Part shown: one piece after another, positions 33,051-40,752 of the stretch
Layout of the letters: each line of letters starts with the position of its first letter
Position numbering within the stretch: the stretch's first letter is position 1
NCBI GenBank assembly: GCA_020350725.1
Contig: CP070719.1
Span: 594,579-652,763, forward strand
Length of the DNA: 58,185 bases
Reading direction: 5' to 3'
Source of the DNA: a bacterium
GTDB lineage: Bacteria; BMS3Abin14
Notes under the pieces: generated by a model
Database searches by the model: none
The model's input: the letters and a program-made list of their open reading frames with translations, nothing else
What the model was told of the DNA's origin: nothing
Program-made: the position numbers and the translations under genes

Positions 33051-33139
33051 AAACATGGAGCTTGGGACGCGGCTATCAGGCGGGGAGAAAAAACGGTTGT
33101 CATTGCGAACAGGAAACCGCGTGAAGCAATCTATAACCG

Positions 33140-33345
33140 TGCACCGGGAACCGTGAACTGTGAACTGTGAACTAGACTTTTCGAATCACGAATCACGGCT
33201 GTTTCCCAACCGTGAACCGGGAACTGTCTTTTTGGACTTTGGATTTTGGATTCGTTTCCGAATCACTAATCACGAATCACAAATCACGGCGGTTTACCAA
33301 CCGCAAACCGGGAACCGTGAACTGGGAACCCGTCTTTAACCCATC
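33140..33345. repeat. Composite period-7 repeat block (GTGAACT, AATCACG, TTGGATT)
   Basis: Three unit families alternate: GTGAACC/GGGAACT, AATCACG/AATCACT and GGACTTT/GGATTTT. The segment 33212-33323 is repeated exactly at 58027-58138. Confidence 0.9.
33212..33323. repeat. 112-nt exact direct repeat, copy A
   Basis: This is identical, base for base by my reading, to 58027-58138 in the same orientation. Flanking bases differ on both sides (C versus T before, G versus T after). Confidence 0.9.
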
Positions 33346-33387
33346 ACGGTACTCAAACTCTAAACCGAAAACCTGCGCCTGTCAGAC

Positions 33388-34650
33388 ATGATATCCACCG
33401 AGAGAGATCCCCATAACAGCTCCGTCCCCAGGACGATCCCGAGAAAGGCCCACCGCATCTCCCGGAAGGACATCGACTCCGACGCCCTTAAGGTATTGTA
33501 CCGGCTCAATCGCCACGGTCACATCGCCTACCTGGTGGGAGGCGGCGTCAGGGACCTCCTCCTCAAACGGAGCCCGAAAGACTTCGACATCAGCACTTCC
33601 GCCCATCCCAACGAGATCAAGAGGATCTTTTCCAACTGCCGGCTCATCGGCAAACGATTCAGGCTCGCCCACATCTACTTCAGGGGAGGAAAGATCATCG
33701 AGGTATCCACCTTCCGGACCATCTCAGAGTTCGCCCTGGACGAGGGCCCCATAAGTTCGGATAACACCTTCGGTAACCCGGCCGAGGACGCCTTTCGGAG
33801 AGATTTTACCGTCAACGCCCTCTTCTACAATATCGGCAACTTCTCGGTCATCGACTACGTCGGTGGACTCGAAGACCTCAAAAACCGGGTCATTCGCTGC
33901 ATCGGTGATCCCCTTGTTCGTTTCAGGGAGGATCCCATAAGAATGCTTCGGGGAGTTCGTTTTGCCTCCCTGCTCGGCTTTACCATTGATGCCCGGAGTC
34001 AAAAGGCCATTTACGCCCTCAGGCAGGACATCTGGAAGGGAGCCAAACCGAGGATCCTGGACGAGGTCCTCCGCATGTTCTCCAGAGGGACGGGCGTTAC
34101 GGCCTTCACCATGATGGAGGAACTGGGCCTTCTGGAATCGATCTTCCCCGAGATCGACCGTCATATCCGGAGGGAGGGACGCGAGGACTACATCGGAACG
34201 ATCTCCTGCCTGGACAGGGAACAGAGCAAGGGCCGTGACTTCCCGCCCGCCATCCTTCTCGCGGTTCTGTTCTACCCTTATTTCCATTCCGTCGCGGAAA
34301 GGACGGCCGGGTCGGACACCGTCAAGCTGACCCGGGAGATCCTCTCGCCCATCTTCGAACGCCTGCAGGTACCGCGGCGCATCCAGGACACCATCCGGCA
34401 GGCGCTGGCCGCCCAGGGGCGCTTTTTCGCCCTGGGTCAGAAAAGGTACAGACCGCGAACCATGTTGGGGAAATCCTACTTCGATGACGCCCTTATGTTG
34501 TTCGAACTGATTGCCGGGGGCACCGAGGAGGGCCGAAAACTGATCGGGGACTGGCGGAGCCTCAGGCGGGGAGGGGGCAGCGGACAGCCGCGCCGGAGGA
34601 AGAGGAGGAGAAATCGTGCCCACGAAGGGCAGCGGCCGGGCCAGCGATAA
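33388..34650 (+). CDS. pcnB: Poly(A) polymerase / CCA-adding-like nucleotidyltransferase
   Basis: A class II nucleotidyltransferase of 420 residues. YLVGGGVRDLLLKRSPKDFDISTSAHP contains the G-G/D-x-D catalytic site, EVSTFR the third acidic strand region, and AFRRDFTVNALFYN the RRD motif. FREDPIRMLRGVRFA completes the family core, and an arginine-rich tail (RRRKRRRNRAHE) resembles that of E. coli PcnB. It adds A residues to RNA 3' ends, or CCA to tRNA; the basic tail favours poly(A) polymerase. ATG 33388 has no obvious ribosome binding site. The next gene starts inside its 3' end (35-nt overlap). Confidence 0.9.
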   Translation: MISTERDPHNSSVPRTIPRKAHRISRKDIDSDALKVLYRLNRHGHIAYLVGGGVRDLLLKRSPKDFDISTSAHPNEIKRIFSNCRLIGKRFRLAHIYFRGGKIIEVSTFRTISEFALDEGPISSDNTFGNPAEDAFRRDFTVNALFYNIGNFSVIDYVGGLEDLKNRVIRCIGDPLVRFREDPIRMLRGVRFASLLGFTIDARSQKAIYALRQDIWKGAKPRILDEVLRMFSRGTGVTAFTMMEELGLLESIFPEIDRHIRREGREDYIGTISCLDREQSKGRDFPPAILLAVLFYPYFHSVAERTAGSDTVKLTREILSPIFERLQVPRRIQDTIRQALAAQGRFFALGQKRYRPRTMLGKSYFDDALMLFELIAGGTEEGRKLIGDWRSLRRGGGSGQPRRRKRRRNRAHEGQRPGQR

Positions 34651-35356
34651 CGTCACGATCGTCCTGCACCGCCCCTCCATTCCTGAGAACATTGGCTCCG
34701 TCGTCAGGGTCATGAAGAACACGGGCTTCTCCCGTCTGATCCTCTCCGACCCCCGGACGGAAGATCTCGACACTGCGGGGAGGCTGGCCGTCTCCGCCCG
34801 ATCACTGCTTGACCAGGCGCGTTTCTGCGATACCCTCGGGGAGGCCCTGTCCCTGTCGGGCGCTCGATTTATCGTGGGGACGACGGGAAGAGACCGGAGA
34901 TACTGGAGACCTTCAGAGGTTCCGGAGGCTGCGCGGACGATCCTGGCCCGGGCATCCGTCGTCCAGACGGCACTCGTTTTCGGTCCCGAGGATTCGGGTC
35001 TGACCAATGATGAGCTGACCCTGTGCCATCAGATCATCACGCTCCCCGTCGCCGGTGACCTGACCAGCTACAACCTCTCCCACGCCGCCGCCATAATCCT
35101 GTTTTCCCTCATGACGGCCGATCATCCCGATCGACCCGGCGGCGAGACGGTCTCGGCCGGCTTTGAGGATCTGGAGGGGATGTACGGACACATTCAGGAA
35201 CTCCTGACGGAGATCCGGTTCCTTTGGGAGGACAATCCCCACCACATGATGCGGGCTGTGAGGGAGTTTATCAACAGGTCGAAACCGACGGAGCAGGATG
35301 TGAGGATCATTCGCGGCATCTGCCGGCGCATGTTGTGGCACCTGAGGAACAGGTGA
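34616..35356 (+). CDS. TrmJ/TrmH-type RNA methyltransferase (SPOUT), copy 1
   Basis: A knotted SPOUT methyltransferase of 246 residues. VLHRPSIPENIGSVVRVMKNTGFSRLIL is the N-terminal motif, ALVFGPEDSGLTNDEL the second, and ITLPVAGDLTSYNLSHAAAIILF the third, which together form the AdoMet-binding knot. TrmJ 2'-O-methylates tRNA position 32 in E. coli; here the RNA target is inferred. The start is GTG 34616 with GGAGGAGGAG upstream, inside the pcnB 3' end, so the two RNA enzymes are coupled. A second member of the family is at 44937-45731. Confidence 0.9.
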   Translation: MPTKGSGRASDNVTIVLHRPSIPENIGSVVRVMKNTGFSRLILSDPRTEDLDTAGRLAVSARSLLDQARFCDTLGEALSLSGARFIVGTTGRDRRYWRPSEVPEAARTILARASVVQTALVFGPEDSGLTNDELTLCHQIITLPVAGDLTSYNLSHAAAIILFSLMTADHPDRPGGETVSAGFEDLEGMYGHIQELLTEIRFLWEDNPHHMMRAVREFINRSKPTEQDVRIIRGICRRMLWHLRNR

Positions 35357-35404
35357 CCGGCGATCCGTCGAGTCCAGTTCCAAATTCCAGGGGAAAACCT
35401 CCCA

Positions 35405-35452
35405 TCTCCAGTTTTTAATCTCCAATCTCTAATCTCCAATTTCTACTCTCTA
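35405..35452. repeat. Heptamer repeat AATCTCC/AATCTCT
   Basis: AATCTCC, AATCTCT, AATCTCC and AATTTCT in exact 7-nt register. It is followed at 35470-35505 by a period-8-like CTCTCCGC/GTCCTCTG stretch, which runs up to the phosphoesterase start. Confidence 0.85.
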
Positions 35453-35512
35453 ACCACCTACTGCTCATTTTCCCCCTGTGCTCTCCGCGTCCTCTGTGGT
35501 TAAATTAGACCC

Positions 35513-36256
35513 ATGAACGTTGCCGTCCTTGCGGATGTCCACTCCAACCTTCCCGCTCTCGAGGCGGTGGTGGAGGATTTTCAGCAGCGAAACGTAACCC
35601 ATGTCTGGCATCTGGGGGACGCCATCGGATACGGCGCCGAACCATACGCTTGTCTGCAGCTGCTGGCGGACCTCAAGGCTGAACTCATCACCGGCAACCA
35701 CGAACTGGCCGTATTGGACGCCGGCCAGGCTATGGGTTTCAACTCCATGGCCAGGGAGGCCATCAATTGGACGAGAAGGGAGCTGTCGGAGGAGATCCGG
35801 GCTTTCCTGGAGACCCTCGCACAGGGTATGAAACCCCTGCCGGGCGTGTACCTCTTCCACGGTCTGCCCGGACAGCCCAATGGCTACCTAAGGACGGCCG
35901 AGACAGCCGAGGCGGTGTTCTCGCATTTCGAGGAAAATGATCCGAGGATCCGGATCGCTTTCTTCGGGCACACCCACAGGCCCATGATATTCACCCACCT
36001 TCCCGGAGGGCCGGTGAGGATGTTCGAACCCCATGAGGACCTGATGATTGCCCCCGGAAGGCGCTATCTCGTGAACCCCGGCAGCGTCGGTCAACCGAGG
36101 AACCGAAACCCCTTCGCTCAATATCTGATATACAGACCGGGTGAGGGACGCATCCTTTTTCGAAGGGTCGAATACAATGTCCGTGAAGCCCAGTCGAGGA
36201 TCATCGAGGCCGGGCTGCCGCCGAGCCTGGCCGCCAGGCTGTCACAGGGGCTGTGA
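35513..36256 (+). CDS. Metallophosphoesterase (YfcE/MJ0936-like)
   Basis: A calcineurin-like phosphoesterase of 247 residues. VLADVHSNLPAL gives the D-x-H metal ligands, HLGDAIGYG the GD motif, ITGNHELAV the GNH(E) motif, and FFGHTHRPM the GH-x-H motif. VNPGSVGQPRN is also typical. It should hydrolyse phosphodiesters or monoesters; the substrate is unknown. ATG 35513 has no clear ribosome binding site, and the upstream sequence is repeat-derived. Its stop overlaps the possible GTG start of the kinase gene, indicating co-expression. Confidence 0.9.
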   Translation: MNVAVLADVHSNLPALEAVVEDFQQRNVTHVWHLGDAIGYGAEPYACLQLLADLKAELITGNHELAVLDAGQAMGFNSMAREAINWTRRELSEEIRAFLETLAQGMKPLPGVYLFHGLPGQPNGYLRTAETAEAVFSHFEENDPRIRIAFFGHTHRPMIFTHLPGGPVRMFEPHEDLMIAPGRRYLVNPGSVGQPRNRNPFAQYLIYRPGEGRILFRRVEYNVREAQSRIIEAGLPPSLAARLSQGL

Positions 36257-36258
36257 AG

Positions 36259-37953
36259 ATGATCCCGGCCAACCCCTCCGTCATCCTAATCCACCACGAT
36301 GTGGACCATGCCCGGTCGCTGGAGACGATCCTGCGGGACGGGAATATCGACGTCATCACCGTCCAGACCCGTATTGAGGCCATGATCCAGGCGGGAAAGG
36401 GCGCCGATGCCATCATCCTGGACATGGACATGCCCGAGGACAGCGCTGACCTGTGCAGGACGCTGAGGAAGGACGACCGTGTCGGACACATCCCCATCCT
36501 GGCTCTGGCGGGAAGGGCATTGAACGAGAGCGAACTTGGGGCCATTCTCAGCGCGGGTGCCATGGATGTCCTTGAACTGCCTCACGGCCAGCCGCTTTTC
36601 CTCACCCGCGTGAAGAACCTGGTCCTCATCCACCGGGAGGAGACCCAGATCAAGGAGACGGAGCAGCGTTATCGGCGCATCTTCTCCTCCTCCCACTACG
36701 GCTACTTCCTCTCCTCGAGAGAGGGGCGCTTCCTGGAGGTCAACGACGCCCTCGTCAACATCCTCGGATACTCCAGCCGGCAGGAGATGCTCAAGCTCCG
36801 TCTTCCTGACGATCTCTACGTCAACCCCGATGACAGGGATCTCCTTCAACGGCTCATCGAGAAACAGGGATTCGTCAAGGACTTCAAGGTGGACTTCAAG
36901 AGGAAGGACGGATCGGTTATGACCATCCTCCTGACGGCAAATCTCTATCGCAGCCTCGATGGGAGCACCGTCGGTTATGAGGGATTCAACGTGCCTCTGT
37001 TCGAGGTCGAACCGACCCTGCCGGAAAAAGTGCTGAACCTTATCCTGAGACCTTTTCGGAGATTCCTCAAGGAGAAGAAGTCCTTTTTCTCGGTTTCCCG
37101 GATCAGTGAGCTCATCGCCAACCAGTACGAGAAGATAGAGGAGCTCTCGGAGGGCTACTATACCTCGGTGTGGAAGGGCCGGGACGTCCTGGGATTTGAG
37201 GAAGCCCCCCTGGTGATCAAGATCTCCAAAGGCGAAGCCGTTAACCAGCGCCTGCTCCTGGAGGCTCAGACCATCAGAACACTGGCGGGCCATCCGGGCA
37301 TCCCGGACCTGGTGGACGTGGCGCGCCACCGGGGGCGGACCGTGATCGTAACCCGCTATGTGGAAGGGCAGACTCTTTCGGACATCATCCACAACCTTGA
37401 TCTCCGCACGAAGGACAGGATCAGCTTCCAGCTGGTCGACGTCGTGGCCCACCTCCACGACCACAAAATTGTCCATCGGGATATCAAGCCAAACAATATC
37501 ATCGTCCGTCCGGACGGGACCGTTGCCCTTCTCGATTACGGCATCGTCAGACAGATGGAGGAGGCGGAGACATCTTCGACCATCATCGGGACGAGGCCCT
37601 ACATGAGCCCTGAGCAGGTCAACGGAAGAAGCGAGCGCAGGAGCGATATCTGGGCCCTCGGGGTCGTCCTCTTTCAGATGTACACCGGCCATCTGCCCTT
37701 TGACGGTGTGACGGAGCTGGAGCTGATGGAGAACATCCTCAAACAGGAGCCGCCGACGCCGAGGTCCCTGAACCCTGACATCCCGGCTCCCATGGAGGCG
37801 ATCCTCATCAGAGCGCTGCGAAAGAGGCCTGAGGGACGTTTCCGCAATGCGGCCGAGATGAGGGCCTCCCTTTTGTCACAGGTTCCCGGTTTTCGGGATC
37901 ATGTCCAGGATCTGTTACCCGTCGAGGACGAGCCGGTGTTCCTGGTCCCCTAG
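36259..37953 (+). CDS. Hybrid receiver-PAS-Ser/Thr protein kinase
   Basis: A 564-residue signalling protein. Residues 5-120 form a receiver-like domain with an aspartate at 55 (IILDMDMP), but the conserved threonine is alanine (ILALAG) and the lysine is leucine (DVLELP), so phosphotransfer may be lost. A PAS domain follows (about 130-245, RRIFSSSHYGYFLSSREG). The Hanks-type kinase (about 295-540) has VIKIS, HRDIKPNNIIV (catalytic aspartate 408), LLDYGIV (metal aspartate 426, DYG for DFG) and GTRPYMSPEQV. ATG 36259 fits the AGGGG at 36246-36250; GTG 36253 would overlap the upstream stop. It is coupled to the phosphoesterase gene. Confidence 0.92.
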   Translation: MIPANPSVILIHHDVDHARSLETILRDGNIDVITVQTRIEAMIQAGKGADAIILDMDMPEDSADLCRTLRKDDRVGHIPILALAGRALNESELGAILSAGAMDVLELPHGQPLFLTRVKNLVLIHREETQIKETEQRYRRIFSSSHYGYFLSSREGRFLEVNDALVNILGYSSRQEMLKLRLPDDLYVNPDDRDLLQRLIEKQGFVKDFKVDFKRKDGSVMTILLTANLYRSLDGSTVGYEGFNVPLFEVEPTLPEKVLNLILRPFRRFLKEKKSFFSVSRISELIANQYEKIEELSEGYYTSVWKGRDVLGFEEAPLVIKISKGEAVNQRLLLEAQTIRTLAGHPGIPDLVDVARHRGRTVIVTRYVEGQTLSDIIHNLDLRTKDRISFQLVDVVAHLHDHKIVHRDIKPNNIIVRPDGTVALLDYGIVRQMEEAETSSTIIGTRPYMSPEQVNGRSERRSDIWALGVVLFQMYTGHLPFDGVTELELMENILKQEPPTPRSLNPDIPAPMEAILIRALRKRPEGRFRNAAEMRASLLSQVPGFRDHVQDLLPVEDEPVFLVP

Positions 37954-38103
37954 ATGCGGCTGCCGGGGATACCCGTGGCCACGCCAACGGGAGGGGTGGA
38001 CGCGTGAAGCGGAAGCAGAACCGCCCCGTGGGAGCCGGAATCAGTTTCGGGTTTATTACAATCTCCCGCCGCCTGACTCCATGATCCCGCTGGCTGAAAA
38101 GGT

Positions 38104-38829
38104 CTACGCCGGCTTCCGGCCCCCGAAGATCACGAACACCCCGTATTTGTAATAGCAGTCCACCTGCCTGAAACCGACCCGCCGCAGGGCGTCCAGCTGA
38201 AAGTCAAGGGTGTCCGGAACATTGTCCGGATTGTCCTGATAGCGCCGTGTGATGTCCGAGAAATCCCTGTCGGTGACGCCCTCACGGCGCTGCCTGTCGA
38301 CCCAGGCCCGCCAGAGTTCCATGTACCAGCTCTCGAGCTCGTCATCGGGAGCAAGCACCACGTCGAGATTGAGAAAATGCCCTCCGGGCCCGAGATGACT
38401 GTAAAGGTATCGATAAAGAGATTCCTTGTCGGGGCGGGGCAGATGGTGAATGGCGAGGGATGATATGGCAAAATCGTAAGTGTCCTTCAGCACCTGCTCC
38501 TCCGCCAGTTCCTGAAACGTCGCCCGGATATAGGAAAACTCCGTCCGGCCGGTAAACCTCTCTGCGGCCCTGTCCAGCATGTCCTGCGAGCCGTCGACCA
38601 GAGTGGGAACCGCCTCAGGGCAGGTGCTGAGAACGATTGAGGTCATTATCCCGTCGCCGCACCCCAGATCGAGGATCCTCGGTTTATCGGTGGATGACAG
38701 AAATGCGGAGCAGAAGGATCGTACCGTCTCCATCATCTCCCTGCGGAACGGAACATAGGTCTCGGCGTGATCCAGGTACTCCTGAGCGAACTGCGAATCG
38801 GCCCAGTTGGAATCGGAAAAATCGGACAT
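38104..38829 (-). CDS. Class I SAM-dependent methyltransferase
   Basis: A 241-residue methyltransferase. ILDLGCGDGIMTSIVL is the AdoMet-binding motif I, TLVDGSQDMLDRAAERF motif II, and YDFAISSLAIHHLPRPDK with GGHFLNLDVVLAPDDEL the later ones. ATG 38829 is chosen because AAAGGAG lies upstream; the frame extends 23 more codons without support. The substrate is unknown. It follows the EamA transporter gene divergently spaced by 145 nt on the same strand, and an operon is possible. Confidence 0.85.
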   Translation of the reverse strand: MSDFSDSNWADSQFAQEYLDHAETYVPFRREMMETVRSFCSAFLSSTDKPRILDLGCGDGIMTSIVLSTCPEAVPTLVDGSQDMLDRAAERFTGRTEFSYIRATFQELAEEQVLKDTYDFAISSLAIHHLPRPDKESLYRYLYSHLGPGGHFLNLDVVLAPDDELESWYMELWRAWVDRQRREGVTDRDFSDITRRYQDNPDNVPDTLDFQLDALRRVGFRQVDCYYKYGVFVIFGGRKPA

Positions 38830-38974
38830 TTTTTCTCCTTTACCGGTTATTAAAAAACTTGCTCTTTCCGTATTGCTCTCCTTCGCCCCTCCCGCCATTG
38901 CACGGCCAACGCCGCCTCCTGATCCCTGTCTTCCTGACTATCGATACCCCGCCGCAGGGCATCGGGTACTGTTT

Positions 38975-39856
38975 TTACCGGTTCACAAAAAATATGCCCG
39001 CCGCGACACCCGCCAGACCGAAGAGAAGGGCCGGCGGCCAGGATTCGTTGAGGAGGAGGCCGCCTGCCAGGACCCCCATGACCGGGGCGAAAAAACTGAA
39101 AGATGCCACCCGGCTGGCCGGGTAACGGTGTATAAGCACGAACCAGGTGAGGTAACTGAAAAGAGCGACGACGATGCACTGATATCCGAGGGCCAGAGCG
39201 GTGCCGGCGGTGAAATCGAGGATAGGTCTTGGCTCCAGAATGATCGCCGCCGGTACGAGAAGGAACAGGGAGAAAAAGAGCTGATAGTGGAGACTCTGTA
39301 TTGCCTCGATCCTGCCCGCCAGGTGTTTCTTGATGACCAGGGTGGTGAGACCCCAGGCGGCGCCTGCTCCGATAGCCAGAGTATCGCCCGCGATCGTCTC
39401 TGCATCGAAGGTCAACGCGTGCTGGCCCATAACGGCCGACACACCGGCGAAGGCGAGAAGGAGGCCGAGGGTTTTTCTCCATGTGAGGCGATCCCCCGGA
39501 AGGTAAAAATGGGCCCCGGCGGCGACGAAAAAAGGAGAAGTGTAGAGCAGCACGACCCCCCTGGACGCCGAGGTCCGGTCCAGACCTGCGTAGAGAAGGA
39601 GGAATTCCAGACCGAAGAGGATCCCCGCCCAACCGCCCCAGAGAGCGACTTTACCTCGATGAAAGAGGGGAATGCCCCGGCGCCTCATCCAGACCATCAA
39701 CAGGGCGGATGCGACTGCGGACCTCAAGGCGGCGGCCGTCGCGGGCGCCAGGCCTCTGTTTGAGATCTTTATGGCCACCATATTGACACCCCAGATCGTG
39801 CACAGAGCGACGAGGGTCAACATGGCTGGAGCCGTCAGGCGGTCTTTGCCGTTCAA
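38975..39856 (-). CDS. EamA/DMT family transporter
   Basis: A ten-helix inner-membrane protein of 293 residues made of two EamA halves. The opening VALCTIWGVNMVAIKISNRGLAPATAAALRSAVASALLM and the later YQCIVVALFSYLTWFVLIHRYPASRVASFSFFAPVMGVLAGGLLLNE are diagnostic of the drug/metabolite transporter superfamily. It probably exports a metabolite; which one is unknown. The start appears to be TTG 39856, with AAGGGAT just upstream. No regulator is adjacent. Confidence 0.9.
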   Translation of the reverse strand: MNGKDRLTAPAMLTLVALCTIWGVNMVAIKISNRGLAPATAAALRSAVASALLMVWMRRRGIPLFHRGKVALWGGWAGILFGLEFLLLYAGLDRTSASRGVVLLYTSPFFVAAGAHFYLPGDRLTWRKTLGLLLAFAGVSAVMGQHALTFDAETIAGDTLAIGAGAAWGLTTLVIKKHLAGRIEAIQSLHYQLFFSLFLLVPAAIILEPRPILDFTAGTALALGYQCIVVALFSYLTWFVLIHRYPASRVASFSFFAPVMGVLAGGLLLNESWPPALLFGLAGVAAGIFFVNR

Positions 39857-39961
39857 TGGATCCCTTCTCTGCCTCCGGCGATCCCCTTATGGGAACGACC
39901 ACACGCTACCACCAATCGATTTGCCGTTGAAAGGGGAAAGTGCTGGGTGGAGACAGGGGGA

Positions 39962-39992
39962 TGGAGATCAGAGATTAGAAATTAGAGATAAG
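39962..39992. repeat. Heptamer repeat AGATTAG/AAATTAG
   Basis: GATCAGAGATTAGAAATTAGAGATAAG reads as four units at period 7, the reverse-complement relative of TAATCTC at 35417-35440. Confidence 0.7.
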
Positions 39993-40026
39993 GGCCTGGA
40001 GGGGCGGAGGGGAGTGCGGGTCGGGG

Positions 40027-40061
40027 AAAAAGGAAGGAGGAGGATTTACAGCCTCCTCCTT
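40027..40061 (-). terminator. Intrinsic terminator after the PepSY-like gene
   Basis: AAGGAGGAGG (40034-40043) pairs with CCTCCTCCTT (40052-40061), loop ATTTACAG. Five A residues at 40027-40031 give T5 on the minus strand. It is 23 nt past the stop at 40085. Confidence 0.8.
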
Positions 40062-40084
40062 CTTGCCATCCTGTTCGGTCCTTT

Positions 40085-40486
40085 CTACTCGAAAATGCGG
40101 TACACGCGGCCGGTGTTTTTCTCAACCTGGATCCGGTTGACCAGCTCGCCTCCCTTTTTGGTGACGACCTGAACCTCGTAACCGTCCTCGTTCTCGGTGA
40201 CCTCGCCTAGGGTGAGGTAGGGATTACGGCTGACCCGGGACTCGACCAGATGCCTGGCCTCCTCCATGGTGATGTTGGCATCCAGGGCGCGCCTATCCTC
40301 CCACCGGCGTCCACCGGAGTCACAGTCCCCGTAGCGGGGTCCCTCGCACCCGTACCCACCCGGACCGTAGCCGCGATCGTAACCCATCATGCCGCGCCCC
40401 CAACCGCCGTGGGCCTGCACGAGGCCGGCGCCGGCGGCCAGGATGGTCAGGCTGACGACCGTAACCAGAATTGCTTTCCCTTTCAT
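40085..40486 (-). CDS. Small exported protein with PepSY-like C-terminus
   Basis: A 133-residue protein with a signal peptide (MKGKAILVTVVSLTILAAGAGLVQA) followed by a low-complexity Gly/Tyr/Arg stretch (GWGRGMMGYDRGYGPGGYG), then a domain ITMEEARHLVESRVSRNPYLTLGEVTENEDGYEVQVVTKKGG resembling PepSY-type inhibitor/sensor domains. AGGAGG precedes ATG 40486. It is probably periplasmic. Similar short Gly-rich exported proteins are seen in metal-exposed bacteria, but no function can be given. It has its own terminator. Confidence 0.65.
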   Translation of the reverse strand: MKGKAILVTVVSLTILAAGAGLVQAHGGWGRGMMGYDRGYGPGGYGCEGPRYGDCDSGGRRWEDRRALDANITMEEARHLVESRVSRNPYLTLGEVTENEDGYEVQVVTKKGGELVNRIQVEKNTGRVYRIFE

Positions 40487-40752
40487 TGCTGTTGCCTCCT
40501 ATTGTCTCTGCCTTTCGGCCTGCATCTGATGAGGGCCCAATTGCCCATTTGCCTATGGGAACAGCATGGGCCGTGCCAACCGAGGCAAGATCCGGCATAT
40601 CCAATGCAACATACTGATTTTAAATTGAAAATAAGCGGAAGCGATGAAAGCAGGGAAGGGGTTTCGCCCCGGGAGTGTTACCTTTCTATCCGCATGGAAA
40701 TGGGCCGGGTGGGTAGTTTCTACTCACGGGCTGCCGGCCTTCCCGGTGTATT

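Larger units (their letters stand above)
32726..33387. other. Long repeat-rich intergenic region
   Basis: These 662 nt between divergent dnaK and pcnB hold no credible gene. The first 100 nt contain the dnaK promoter candidate. From 32916 on there are several blocks of heptamer repeats, including a 112-nt segment (33212-33323) that occurs identically at 58027-58138. Confidence 0.7.

Noticed and set aside
33140-33345. CRISPR-like array
   Set aside because: Units are 7 nt with no spacers of constant length, and no cas genes are nearby.
40687-40752. Riboswitch suggested by the GGGTAG-TTT-CTACTC hairpin
   Set aside because: It is a single 6-bp hairpin without any aptamer core, partly overlapping sequence near the PEP-synthase-like gene end.
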